Part shown: positions 7,987 through 16,197 of the stretch, piece after piece | Position numbering within the stretch: the stretch's first letter is position 1 | Layout: the number at the start of each line of letters is the position of its first letter | Assembly (NCBI GenBank): GCA_040403095.1 | Contig: JBBALI010000012.1 | Coordinates: 17,351 to 81,350 of the forward strand | From: JAQVCM01 sp040403095 | GTDB taxonomy: Bacteria > Bacteroidota > Bacteroidia > Flavobacteriales_D > Crocinitomicaceae | Reading direction: 5' to 3' | Length of the DNA stretch: 64,000 nucleotides | Position numbers and translations under genes: made by a program | The notes under the pieces: model-generated | What the model was told of the DNA's origin: nothing | The model's input: only the letters and a program-made list of their open reading frames with translations | The model's database searches: none

Positions 7987-8964
7987 TCAATATTCTACTT
8001 TTATCAAACCAAATTTGGAAGCAATCCAATAAGTACTGAAAAAATCTTTGTCTTTTGAAAATAATCCCGTTTTTCCACCTTGCTTCTCTGCTTCCCCAGG
8101 ATCAACCATCAATTCATGCCCTAAAAATCGTACTTCCAAAAATGAAATCAACTCGTTTCCAGACGAATCTTTGTAAATAAAATTCACAAAGTCGCTATGT
8201 CCATCGAAATTATAAATTGTGTCTGTTGGAATACTTGATAAATGATGAATGGTAGACCATTGCAAAATTAATTGCCTTGAATTTTCAATGTTTACCACTT
8301 GGTCACTTTTTCCATGAATAACAATTAATTTAGGAAACTTTTCAATCGAATCTTTGTGTTGATTGAAAATTGGTTTTGCCCACGCTGCACCCGTTTTTTT
8401 TTGCGGTGACAATAAAGTTGCTAAGGCTTTCACTGGATTTGTAGCACTGTAAAATGGACCACCAGCAAGAATAGCGCCCGATTGAAAAGTTTCTGGATAA
8501 TCTGCCATTAGTGCAACTGCCATTGCTGCCCCTGCCGACAGGCCGTAAACATAAACAGAATCTCGATTCAAACTCAAAGAATCAACTGTAAAATCAATCA
8601 TTTGTTTGATGGAAAAAACTTCCCCTTTGTCCTTATCAATGTCTTTTTTTTGAAACCAATTGTAACAGTCATTTGGATTATTCAGCATTTTCTGTTGCGG
8701 GTACAAAATGGTAAAACCATGTTTATCAGACAAATCAGTCCAACCTGATTGAGAAGCTATCGTATTAGCATCTTGAGTACAACCATGCAAAACAACGACT
8801 AGTGCATTTTTTAAATTTTGCATTTTAGGAACATGTAAAAACATTTCCAAATTGCCAGGATTCGAGCCAAAATTTGATTTCTCGACCAAATCACTTTGAC
8901 CAAAAACAGTAGAAATTTCTACAAAGAAAAAAAGTACTAAAATCCTTATAATCAAAACTATCAA
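7987..8964 (-). CDS. PHB-depolymerase/feruloyl-esterase-like alpha/beta hydrolase, secreted
   Basis: This 325-residue exported esterase begins with a signal peptide ending VFG-Q. Oxyanion-hole motif LHGCTQDA (59-66), the nucleophile elbow YGLSAGAAM with S143, acid D221 in GKSDQVV and H283 in FLGHELMVDPG make a complete catalytic triad. The closing segment DFFSTYWIASKFGL is typical of the esterase, PHB-depolymerase family (LpqC-like). It could act on polyesters or on feruloylated or acetylated plant polymers; the nearby GH13-GH53 operon makes a polysaccharide-linked ester plausible, but that is inference. It starts 6 bases after the cytochrome c gene and is probably co-transcribed with it. Confidence 0.88.
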   Translation of the reverse strand: MIVLIIRILVLFFFVEISTVFGQSDLVEKSNFGSNPGNLEMFLHVPKMQNLKNALVVVLHGCTQDANTIASQSGWTDLSDKHGFTILYPQQKMLNNPNDCYNWFQKKDIDKDKGEVFSIKQMIDFTVDSLSLNRDSVYVYGLSAGAAMAVALMADYPETFQSGAILAGGPFYSATNPVKALATLLSPQKKTGAAWAKPIFNQHKDSIEKFPKLIVIHGKSDQVVNIENSRQLILQWSTIHHLSSIPTDTIYNFDGHSDFVNFIYKDSSGNELISFLEVRFLGHELMVDPGEAEKQGGKTGLFSKDKDFFSTYWIASKFGLIKVEY

Positions 8965-8970
8965 TAAATA

Positions 8971-9306
8971 TTATTTAGAAGGGGTTGTCATTGTAACCAA
9001 ATATTTCAAGATTAAATCTTCTTGTTTCGGACTGATTGTCAATGTTTTTTCATTGGCCATATTGGTCATTTCAAAAACAATTTGGGGCCATTTTTGAGAA
9101 GATTCAGAATTTGGATCTTTCAACGAATGACAAAGTGTGCATTTTTCACTATACAAGGTTTTTCCCTCGTTTAACTGGGCCAAAGTATAATTTGGATATA
9201 ATGTTTTTACTTTATCCACATCCTGTTGCGAAAGCGTTGCTGTCTTGATTGTTGAACAAGCAACAAGAACGACAATGCTACATATTAGAAGAAGTGTTTT
9301 TTTCAT
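8971..9306 (-). CDS. Mono-haem c-type cytochrome lipoprotein
   Basis: This is a 111-residue lipoprotein (lipobox LVAC, C17). A haem c attachment motif CTLCH lies at 56-60, preceded by LNEGKTLYSEK, the usual first helix of class I cytochromes. Candidate distal Met ligands are M80 and M83. A typical final helix (ISPKQEDLILKYLVTM) follows. It should carry electrons at the periplasmic face of a membrane. Its coupling to an esterase gene is unusual; the two may simply share a transcript. Confidence 0.88.
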   Translation of the reverse strand: MKKTLLLICSIVVLVACSTIKTATLSQQDVDKVKTLYPNYTLAQLNEGKTLYSEKCTLCHSLKDPNSESSQKWPQIVFEMTNMANEKTLTISPKQEDLILKYLVTMTTPSK

Positions 9307-9373
9307 ACTAGGTTATATTTGACTTTAAATTTACATTTTTTTTCTTGGTAAATTCATATAATAATTTTCGCTG

Positions 9374-9736
9374 CTAAATTTTTGAAATAACGTGAAATAA
9401 TTGCTGAAAATCAATAGGTTTTATCAATATATTTGTATTCAAAATTTCTGTAATTTCGATATTTGTATGTTCAAATGAATTCCCAGTGGTGAAAATAATT
9501 GGTGTTTTGATTCCCGCAGCTCTTATTCTCTGAGCCGCCTCAATTCCTGAAGAGTTGTATTTCAGTCTAATATCCAATAAAATCAAATCAGGTTTAAATT
9601 CAAATGCTTTTTCAAAAGCGCCTTGAGCATCTACCACACTTTCAATTTCATATCCTTTTTTTTCAAATTCAATGCGCATCACTTTCACGAAAAGTAATTC
9701 ATCTTCAGCAATGAGTATTTTCTTAATATTTGTCAT
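9374..9736 (-). CDS. Single-domain response regulator
   Basis: This is a 120-residue CheY-like receiver without an output domain. The acidic pocket is E11-D12, the phosphoacceptor is D55 in LILLDIRL, the switch Thr is T83/T84 in IIFTTGNS, and K106 lies in LIKPID. Its start overlaps the end of the sensor kinase gene by 14 bases, so the two are translationally coupled and form one two-component pair. With no DNA-binding domain, output must go through protein-protein contact or a phosphorelay. Confidence 0.93.
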   Translation of the reverse strand: MTNIKKILIAEDELLFVKVMRIEFEKKGYEIESVVDAQGAFEKAFEFKPDLILLDIRLKYNSSGIEAAQRIRAAGIKTPIIFTTGNSFEHTNIEITEILNTNILIKPIDFQQLFHVISKI

Positions 9737-11486
9737 TAATTAATATTTGAATTTTATATTTTGGTGGATTATTTTCTACTAATTCTAATGAACCATTCAA
9801 TTGCTCTGCGAAAGTATGGGCTAAAATCAATCCAGTGGTTTTTGCGTTCTTAAAATCAATTGTCGTTGGAAAATTACCTTCAAATTCTTGCATAAATATA
9901 GTTAACTGATTTCCCTCCAGAGATGTACTTACTTTAATTTTACCTTTGCTTTTCTCATTATATGAATATTTAAATGAATTCATAAATAATTCATTCATAA
10001 GTAAACCTAATGGCATCGCATTGTCCATTTCAACTGAGATTTCTTCACCTACATATTCTAATTCAATCTGATTGTTTATTTTTAAATAGTCAAAAAGCTC
10101 TGTTAAGTAATCCTTGATTTTAATGTCGTGCAGTGATTCACTTTTGTACAACATTTCATGAATAGATGCAGTAGATTTAATGCGCTTTCTGCTTACACTC
10201 AGCGCATCTTTGACTTCTTGATTATTTGAATTCATTTCTTGCAATTGCAATAAACTCCAAATCAAAGTCAAATTATTCTTTATTCGATGGTGAATTTCTG
10301 CCAATAAAATCTCCTTTTCTTTTAAAGAAGCCTTGATTTTTTTCTCAATCTTAACCCTGTATGTGATATTTCTCCCAAAACAAGCAATCCCAATTAAATC
10401 ATTCCCTTGGTAAATTGGAGACATCTTCAATTCATACCATTCAGCATCATTGAATTGACCCTTAGGCATTTCAAATTCTGAAATAATTGTTTCACCTTTT
10501 AAGATCTTATTGTAAAAAACCAACCAGTAATCAATCACATCCTGCCCATATAAATCTTTTTGAAAAAATGGTTCATTGATATTCAATGTTCTTCCGTAAA
10601 GCGAAAGTGTATTATTATTAAAAGTTTCATTGGTTGTTATTAGATTTAAGTCACAATCCAAACTCCAAAAAAGATCTTTACTGCTATTGAAAAATACGTC
10701 TTTGATACTAATTTCTCTTTCAATTTGCTTCTGCAAAAATTTTCTTTCTGTGATGTCGTTGAAATTAATTACAATTTCGACCAAATCTCCAGCTTCACTT
10801 AGAACTGGATAACCATTCACTGTGAGCCAAACAATATCTTTTTTAATGGGTCTATAAACACCAAAAGTGACAGGTTTTAAAGTCTCCTTTGTACTTTTAA
10901 TTTGTTCAACGGGATAATTTTCAACTGCAATCGGAACATAATTTTCATCCACAAATTTCCATTCCGGATGAATGGCTAATCTACCCAACATTTGATCTTC
11001 AGTTAAATCAAGTAATTCTTCAGCCTTTGGATTGCATTTAATAACAGAGGAATCATAAGAATGGACAACAATTCCAGTATCCAAATTATTCAATAAACCA
11101 CGAAATCTTTCAGTAGTTTTAATGTTATCAATCGAGATTATTTTTTGATTTGTAATATCTCTAACTACTACTATTTTATATTTACCATTTGATTTTTCAA
11201 GCTGATTTACACGTATATCGACGCATATTTCAGTGTTGTTTTTTTTAGTAAGTAAACATTCTCTATTTTCAATTTGCGCATTTTTACTAGCAATTTTTAA
11301 AGCAGAAAATAAAAAACTGATATTTTTTCCTATAAAATCCGATTTATCCATTTCAAACATATTTTCAATGTTAGAATTGGTTAACTGTATAAAATCAAAT
11401 TCATCCAAAATGATAATTCCATCAGGAAAATCATTGATTACAATCTTGTATTTTTCGATTTCGAACAAAGTGAAAATATTTTGCAA
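9723..11486 (-). CDS. Cytosolic PAS-PAS-PAS sensor histidine kinase, HisKA_2 type
   Basis: This is a 587-residue kinase with no transmembrane segment. PAS domains lie at about 5-115, 128-250 (WKFVD...ITERK) and 262-378, followed by a HisKA_2 dimerisation helix with EIHHRIKNNL (His at 399/400) and a HATPase domain (PLGLLMNELFMNSFKYS N-box; TGLILAHTFAEQLNG near the end). The signal is presumably cytosolic or redox/ligand-based. It is coupled to the receiver at 9374-9736. No ATG precedes the first PAS domain; I accept the TTG at 11486, because an in-frame stop lies about 22 codons upstream. Confidence 0.9.
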   Translation of the reverse strand: MQNIFTLFEIEKYKIVINDFPDGIIILDEFDFIQLTNSNIENMFEMDKSDFIGKNISFLFSALKIASKNAQIENRECLLTKKNNTEICVDIRVNQLEKSNGKYKIVVVRDITNQKIISIDNIKTTERFRGLLNNLDTGIVVHSYDSSVIKCNPKAEELLDLTEDQMLGRLAIHPEWKFVDENYVPIAVENYPVEQIKSTKETLKPVTFGVYRPIKKDIVWLTVNGYPVLSEAGDLVEIVINFNDITERKFLQKQIEREISIKDVFFNSSKDLFWSLDCDLNLITTNETFNNNTLSLYGRTLNINEPFFQKDLYGQDVIDYWLVFYNKILKGETIISEFEMPKGQFNDAEWYELKMSPIYQGNDLIGIACFGRNITYRVKIEKKIKASLKEKEILLAEIHHRIKNNLTLIWSLLQLQEMNSNNQEVKDALSVSRKRIKSTASIHEMLYKSESLHDIKIKDYLTELFDYLKINNQIELEYVGEEISVEMDNAMPLGLLMNELFMNSFKYSYNEKSKGKIKVSTSLEGNQLTIFMQEFEGNFPTTIDFKNAKTTGLILAHTFAEQLNGSLELVENNPPKYKIQILINDKY

Positions 11487-11579
11487 AAAATATAACTTGA
11501 TGCAGTCGTTTAAATCAAATATAAGAAAATCTAACTGATAAACTTTAAATTAAGAATAAATTTTAAAATCAAATTCCCG

Positions 11580-11969
11580 CTACTGCTCATAAATTTCAAT
11601 CGGCAAGAAATCTGGATCATCAAAAAAAGTGAACTTTTTATTCGTAAATTCATCAATTCTAATCAATTCGACCGCAATAAATTTTGATTTTAGGGAACTG
11701 ACAGCATTCACAATATCATCAACTTCAAACGCCAAGTGTCGCAACCCAGTTGCCTCTGGTCTTGACAGTCTTTTTGGAGAATTGGGAAATGAAAAAAGTT
11801 CAATCAAATATTTGTCATTCAATGCTAAGTCAACCTTAAAAGAATCTCTTTCAGCTCGATAAACCGATCTAATAATCTCAAATCCTAAAATTTCAGTATA
11901 AAACTGTTTGGAAATTTCAATGTCACTACAAATAATTGCAATATGATGAATATTTTTGATTTTCAACAT
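11580..11969 (-). CDS. VOC-family metalloprotein, glyoxalase I-like (GloA2/YaeR type)
   Basis: This is a 129-residue single-chain vicinal-oxygen-chelate protein. Likely metal ligands are H9 (HHIAI), E57 (LIELF), H78 (LRHLAFEV) and E125 (IEIYE), the standard H-E-H-E set. The motif AERDSFKVDLAL and the final DDPDFLPIEIYEQ match the YaeR/GloA2-like branch more than true lactoylglutathione lyase. It starts one base after the stop of the oxidoreductase gene, forming an operon. The substrate is unknown. Confidence 0.85.
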   Translation of the reverse strand: MLKIKNIHHIAIICSDIEISKQFYTEILGFEIIRSVYRAERDSFKVDLALNDKYLIELFSFPNSPKRLSRPEATGLRHLAFEVDDIVNAVSSLKSKFIAVELIRIDEFTNKKFTFFDDPDFLPIEIYEQ

Positions 11970-11970
11970 A

Positions 11971-12933
11971 TTAACTTATTTCAAGTAGCACATTTCCGAT
12001 TTTTTGACCTGACTCAACAAAACGATATGCCGCCACAATATTATCCATTTTAAATGTTCTATCTATCAAAGGCTTAAACTGTTTTGATCCAACCAACTCA
12101 GCTAAAAATTGTACATCTTCCTGCTTGATAAACGGAATTGGAAACAACACTTTCTTTTTACTAAATATGGGAGTTAACAAAGCCAACCAAATATTTGCAC
12201 CATTTTTTCCTAATTCTGTGGAAATGTAAATCCCGTTTTCTTTCAATACTTTTTTACCTATCTTGAATGAAGTCTTTCCTACAGCATCAAAAATAAAATT
12301 ATACTTTCCAGTCAATTCTGAATAATCTTCTCTCTGATAATCAATCACTTTGTTAGCGCCAAGGCTGTAAATTAAATCAACATGCTGCGTATCGCAAACT
12401 GCAGTCACATGCGCACCAAAATGTTTCAAAAGTTGCACTGCTGAAGAACCAATCGCCCCAGTTGCGCCATAAACAAGGACTTCATCTCCAGCCTTGACTT
12501 TGGCAGCACGAATATCACAAAGTGCATAGTGCGCACCTTCACAGATTGCCGCTGCAGCATTAATTTCTATATTTTCAGGAACTAACGCAATATTAGATTT
12601 TTCATTTAAGCACAAAAATTCAGCATGCGTTCCAAATGTTTTGTCATTGTATCCAAAAACTTTGTCGCCTATTTTAAAATCAGAAACATTTGTTCCAATC
12701 TCAGCAACAATTCCAGCAAATTCGTTACCCAAAACATGATTCTTTGGTTTAAAAAGTCCACTAAAAAATCTTGAGACAAAATATTCAGCACTTCTAAAAC
12801 CACAATCTGTGCGATTCACAGTTGCAAATTTAACTTGAATTAAAATCTCATTTGATTTTGGAATAGGTTTGATAACCTCTGAAAAGCTTACTACTTCTGG
12901 TGGTCCATATTTGGTATTAACACAAGCTTTCAT
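11971..12933 (-). CDS. MDR-superfamily NAD(P)-dependent alcohol dehydrogenase/quinone oxidoreductase
   Basis: This is a 320-residue medium-chain dehydrogenase/reductase. The N-terminal GroES-like domain (VNRTDCGFR, LGNEFAGIV) is followed by the nucleotide-binding motif YGATGAIGSSA (155-165) and the GANKVIDYQREDY loop that often follows NADPH binding. No structural-zinc Cys cluster is seen, which suggests a zinc-independent quinone oxidoreductase-like enzyme. It lies one base upstream of the VOC gene, so both may detoxify reactive carbonyls together; that link is inference. Confidence 0.88.
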   Translation of the reverse strand: MKACVNTKYGPPEVVSFSEVIKPIPKSNEILIQVKFATVNRTDCGFRSAEYFVSRFFSGLFKPKNHVLGNEFAGIVAEIGTNVSDFKIGDKVFGYNDKTFGTHAEFLCLNEKSNIALVPENIEINAAAAICEGAHYALCDIRAAKVKAGDEVLVYGATGAIGSSAVQLLKHFGAHVTAVCDTQHVDLIYSLGANKVIDYQREDYSELTGKYNFIFDAVGKTSFKIGKKVLKENGIYISTELGKNGANIWLALLTPIFSKKKVLFPIPFIKQEDVQFLAELVGSKQFKPLIDRTFKMDNIVAAYRFVESGQKIGNVLLEIS

Positions 12934-12964
12934 GATAAAATATTTTAGATAAAAATAAACAATA

Positions 12965-13420
12965 TTAAAGTAACTCCATTTCCATCAGATACATATCTAG
13001 CCCTTTCGACCAAAAATCAGGATGAATTTCTTTCAATTCGAAGCCGTGTTTTTGATAAAAAGGATAAACCAATTGAGAAGTTCTGACAATGATTTTTTGT
13101 AAATTGTAATTATTTTTGAGAAACGAAATTCGATGTTCCAATAATTGACTGCCGAGTTTTTGTCCGAAAAAATCAGGGTGAATCATTCCCCAACTGATGA
13201 TTCCTAGATGTTTTTCTAAATTCAAATTAATTCCACCGCAACCAACTATTTGTTGATTTTTTTCAATGACGAAATATGATTCAATTTCACTTTCCAAATA
13301 CCGAACGAAATCAATTTCTTCTTCAATTCCAAAATATTTGGGTGTATTGATTCGCAATAAATCAATTAAAATCGATCTATCCTTGGTTTCGTAGCGTCTA
13401 ATTAAAGTTTGACTTTCCAT
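12965..13420 (-). CDS. GNAT-family N-acetyltransferase
   Basis: This is a 151-residue GCN5-related acetyltransferase. The N-terminal IRRYETKDRSILIDLLR, the central strand GCGGINL, and the acetyl-CoA loop in FFGQKLGSQLLEHRI fit the fold, followed by KIIVRTSQLVYPFYQKHGFEL, the typical motif B with the 'FY.k.GF' element. The substrate is not predictable. It is the third gene of a minus-strand run that includes FKBP and the oxidoreductase. Confidence 0.87.
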   Translation of the reverse strand: MESQTLIRRYETKDRSILIDLLRINTPKYFGIEEEIDFVRYLESEIESYFVIEKNQQIVGCGGINLNLEKHLGIISWGMIHPDFFGQKLGSQLLEHRISFLKNNYNLQKIIVRTSQLVYPFYQKHGFELKEIHPDFWSKGLDMYLMEMELL

Positions 13421-13435
13421 ACATTGAAAATCAAA

Positions 13436-13885
13436 TCAATGTACATCAATGATCTCGATTTCGAAAACCAAAATCGAATGAGCTGGAATGTCTGGCAAAT
13501 CATTGTCGCCATATCCCAATGTTGGAGGAATGATCAATTTTACTTTCCCTCCTTTTTTCAAATACATAAATGCTTCTTTCCAACCTTCAATTAATTTCGA
13601 AACCTCATAAGTAACCGGCGTCCTTTTATGCATGCCGTCAAAGGTTTTTCCACTAAGTAGTTTTCCAGTGTAGGTAAAACTCACTTCGTCATTGAATTTG
13701 ATTAAATCGCCCTCTCCAATATTTTCTATGAAGTAATACAATCCAGATTCAGAACGCTCATATTTGATGTCTGATTTCGCTATAAATTTCTCGATTTTTT
13801 GGTCGAACTTCGTTTTATCTTCCTCAGAATAAGTTTTGCAACCAACTAACAATAAAGTAATTAATGCGAAAGTAAAATATTTCAT
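13436..13885 (-). CDS. FKBP-type peptidyl-prolyl cis-trans isomerase lipoprotein
   Basis: This 149-residue lipoprotein has its lipobox Cys at C16 (LLVGCKT). A single FKBP domain spans about 60-149, with the motifs FTYTGKLLSGKTFD, LIEGWKEAFMYLKKGGK and IPPTLGYGDNDLPDIPAHSILVFEIEI. It should assist folding of exported proteins at the envelope. Gliding-associated FKBP lipoproteins (GldI-like) of Bacteroidota share this layout, but no other gld gene is close, so I do not assign that symbol. Confidence 0.92.
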   Translation of the reverse strand: MKYFTFALITLLLVGCKTYSEEDKTKFDQKIEKFIAKSDIKYERSESGLYYFIENIGEGDLIKFNDEVSFTYTGKLLSGKTFDGMHKRTPVTYEVSKLIEGWKEAFMYLKKGGKVKLIIPPTLGYGDNDLPDIPAHSILVFEIEIIDVH

Positions 13886-13910
13886 TTCTTTTAATTTGTG
13901 TTTTTAAAAC

Positions 13911-14804
13911 TTATAATTTGACCGGAGTTACCGTAAAACCTTCTTTTTCTAACAATCGAATCACGCCATTTTCTCCACCCAAATGTCCTGCACCTACAGC
14001 GATAAATGCTTTGCCTTGTGAAACGTAGTTCTTGATTTTTGGAATCCAATTTTTGTTGCGATTGTCTAAAAATGCATTTTGTTCAGTTGCCAAAACTCCA
14101 CCTTCAGAATGAATCATATTATACAAAGAATCAATTTGTTGACGTCTGTAAATTTGTTGCATTTGTGCACTCATTTCATTTGAATTCGCTTCATCTCTGA
14201 TTCCTTCCATCACCATTTCAGCTTGCTGCTCTTTGGTCAAATCATCAAAAATTTTCATTTGATCAGCGATTGTTTCCAATCCTTCCAATTTGACTTTGTT
14301 TTTGTTGGCAATATTTTGGAAGGTCATTTCGTAAGATTCCGTTTTACCCATGAATTGCATTTGCGTTGCTGTTTGTACCAAAACAAAAGGTTTAAATTTA
14401 GAAAAAGTCGTTTTGAAAGCTTTCTCGTCCATCATCATTTTTGATTTTGTCCATGCTAAAATGGTATCCATTTGCTCTGGTGTGAAAAAATCGTAAAAAG
14501 TTCCTTCTTTCAGTACCAGATATTTCATCGCTTCCGCTTGATCTGGAATTCCTGCTATTTCCATCACTAATAAATCTGATTTTTTGACCAATTTCTCCAA
14601 ACTTTCAGGAAAATAGAAGTATTGCTTTTCAATCAAATGCATAGTTCCAAACAAATATGATGGCTGTTTGAGTCCATTTCCTTCAATTTTCCACAGCAAC
14701 GAAGTTTGTTCTGTAGCGACTTGATTACTTTTCCAAAGGAATGAAGATAAGGTGATAAATAAACTTAAAATCCCAAAGGAATAATACCATTTTCTATTTT
14801 TCAT
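13911..14804 (-). CDS. TraB/GumN-family protein
   Basis: This is a 297-residue exported protein. It has an N-terminal hydrophobic segment (WYYSFGILSLFITLSSFLW) without a lipobox. The family's paired motifs are present: FGTMHLIEK near residue 53 and GAGHLGGENGVIRLLEKEGF close to the C-terminus. Other members of the family (TIKI/TraB) are metal-dependent proteases or pheromone-shutdown factors. The substrate here is unknown. It lies 25 bases upstream of the FKBP gene, so they are possibly co-transcribed. Confidence 0.88.
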   Translation of the reverse strand: MKNRKWYYSFGILSLFITLSSFLWKSNQVATEQTSLLWKIEGNGLKQPSYLFGTMHLIEKQYFYFPESLEKLVKKSDLLVMEIAGIPDQAEAMKYLVLKEGTFYDFFTPEQMDTILAWTKSKMMMDEKAFKTTFSKFKPFVLVQTATQMQFMGKTESYEMTFQNIANKNKVKLEGLETIADQMKIFDDLTKEQQAEMVMEGIRDEANSNEMSAQMQQIYRRQQIDSLYNMIHSEGGVLATEQNAFLDNRNKNWIPKIKNYVSQGKAFIAVGAGHLGGENGVIRLLEKEGFTVTPVKL

Positions 14805-14898
14805 GAGGCAATATTATTTCAATTTGAGACAAAATTAAGGCAATAATTTACTCAAATTATAAATTAAGTATTAACTAAAATATTTTGAGGACAAATGG

Positions 14899-15606
14899 TT
14901 AATTGACAATTTCAGCCAAGTAATTGTCGTCCACATTGTAGATTCTCGAAGCTTTCAAACCAGCATTTTTGGCCGCTTGAAATAAATTGTCAAAATCGAC
15001 ATACAACCAATCAAACCATGGACCAACTTCCTTTTTGTATTTCATTTGAAAGCGGAAATTGCCGTAGTATTCTGTGTTTAAATCAACCCACATTGATCCG
15101 TCTTCATCTTCATACAAATATTTGATATCAGAAGAATCACAATACAATTTACCACCTGGTTTCAACAGTGTTTTGGCATGAGCAAATGTTTTTTCCAAAT
15201 TCGACAAAGTCCCAGCAATTCCAATGCCATTCATCAGCATCAAAATGGTGTCAAATTGTTCGCCTTTTAAATCAAAAAAGTCAATTTTAGAAGCTTTCAA
15301 ACCATTCGATGTCATGAATTGAACTGAACCTTCGGAAATATCAATTGTTTGCACATTCAATCCTTTTTCTTGCAAATATTTTGCGTGAAATCCAGCACCA
15401 GCGCCCACATCTAATACATCACCTTTTGCCAAACTCAATGCCAATTTTTCCAATTCTGGCATTTCGTCGTATTGTCTAAAAAGTACTTCTAAAGGAATAA
15501 TATCATCTTCACAAATTTCGGAAGAAACAATGATATCGTCTGGTTTGTTGGTTTTTGCATATTCCAAAATGGCTTTACCAATTGGATCTCCAGTAAATTT
15601 ATTCAT
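14899..15606 (-). CDS. Class I SAM-dependent methyltransferase
   Basis: This is a 235-residue methyltransferase. Motif I is LDVGAGAGFHAKYL (65-78), the acidic end of strand 2 is in VQTIDIS, and FDTILMLMNGIGIAGTLSNL carries the post-II region. The C-terminal part (MKYKKEVGPWFDWLYVDFDNL) is a substrate cap that I do not recognise. It starts 6 bases after the pRiA4b-like gene, in an operon beginning with the CCA-adding enzyme. The substrate is unknown. Confidence 0.9.
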   Translation of the reverse strand: MNKFTGDPIGKAILEYAKTNKPDDIIVSSEICEDDIIPLEVLFRQYDEMPELEKLALSLAKGDVLDVGAGAGFHAKYLQEKGLNVQTIDISEGSVQFMTSNGLKASKIDFFDLKGEQFDTILMLMNGIGIAGTLSNLEKTFAHAKTLLKPGGKLYCDSSDIKYLYEDEDGSMWVDLNTEYYGNFRFQMKYKKEVGPWFDWLYVDFDNLFQAAKNAGLKASRIYNVDDNYLAEIVN

Positions 15607-15612
15607 GCTAAT

Positions 15613-16155
15613 TTAATATTCGTCATATCCAGCCAAGTCCTCGTCTGAATAACCATCTTCAAAATCATCGTCAGAATCAAAATCATCTTCATCCTCGATT
15701 CCAAATTCTTCCTCTTCCTCCAAATTCACAATTCTTGAATCCTCCGGAGGCGCCATTCCGATTGACAAGACGGTAATTGGTGTTTCAACGATTTCTTCTG
15801 TTCTCTCCAATAATTCAATCAAGAAAATCCACATTCTTAAAAAATCGTACACCAAAATCACCTTTTGATCAGGCTCTTCCATGAAATCGCGCAACTTCGC
15901 ACCAGACATCACGGAAGCAACTTCATCAATAGATTCATCTCCATAATTCATATCCATCAAGCTGATCTCATGACCTTTGTCCCAGTTTTCATTGGAAATA
16001 TAAAATGATGCCATTTGATCTCCTTGAAATCTGAACGACGAAATTATCGCATGATACAAGGATTCGAAATTGTCGTTTTCGTCTATTAAAATGTCTCTGA
16101 ATATTTCACTTTCTTGTTCTGTATCTAATAAAACACGAAATTTTAATGTACCCAT
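15613..16155 (-). CDS. pRiA4b ORF-3-like / IS1096-passenger (TnpR-annotated) family protein
   Basis: This is a 180-residue protein. The first about 120 residues (KFRVLLDTEQ..IFRDILIDENDNFESLYHAII.SF.FQGDQMASFYISNENWDKG) match the family annotated as plasmid pRiA4b ORF-3-like or IS1096 passenger protein. A long, very acidic tail (many Glu/Asp, 145-180) follows. Despite its name, nothing here suggests transposition. It sits as a stable middle gene between the CCA-adding-type enzyme (42 bases upstream) and a methyltransferase (6 bases downstream), so an RNA-related or housekeeping role is more likely. That is inference. Confidence 0.8.
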   Translation of the reverse strand: MGTLKFRVLLDTEQESEIFRDILIDENDNFESLYHAIISSFRFQGDQMASFYISNENWDKGHEISLMDMNYGDESIDEVASVMSGAKLRDFMEEPDQKVILVYDFLRMWIFLIELLERTEEIVETPITVLSIGMAPPEDSRIVNLEEEEEFGIEDEDDFDSDDDFEDGYSDEDLAGYDEY

Positions 16156-16197
16156 GGGTTTGAATTTTGTTCTAAATTAAAAAGAATCTTTAAACGA

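Noticed and set aside
9723..9736. Frameshift between kinase and receiver
   Set aside because: The 14-base overlap has a clear start for the receiver and a clear stop for the kinase; this is normal coupling.
15613..16155. Transposon insertion implied by IS1096-passenger annotation
   Set aside because: No inverted repeats, no transposase and tight operon spacing.
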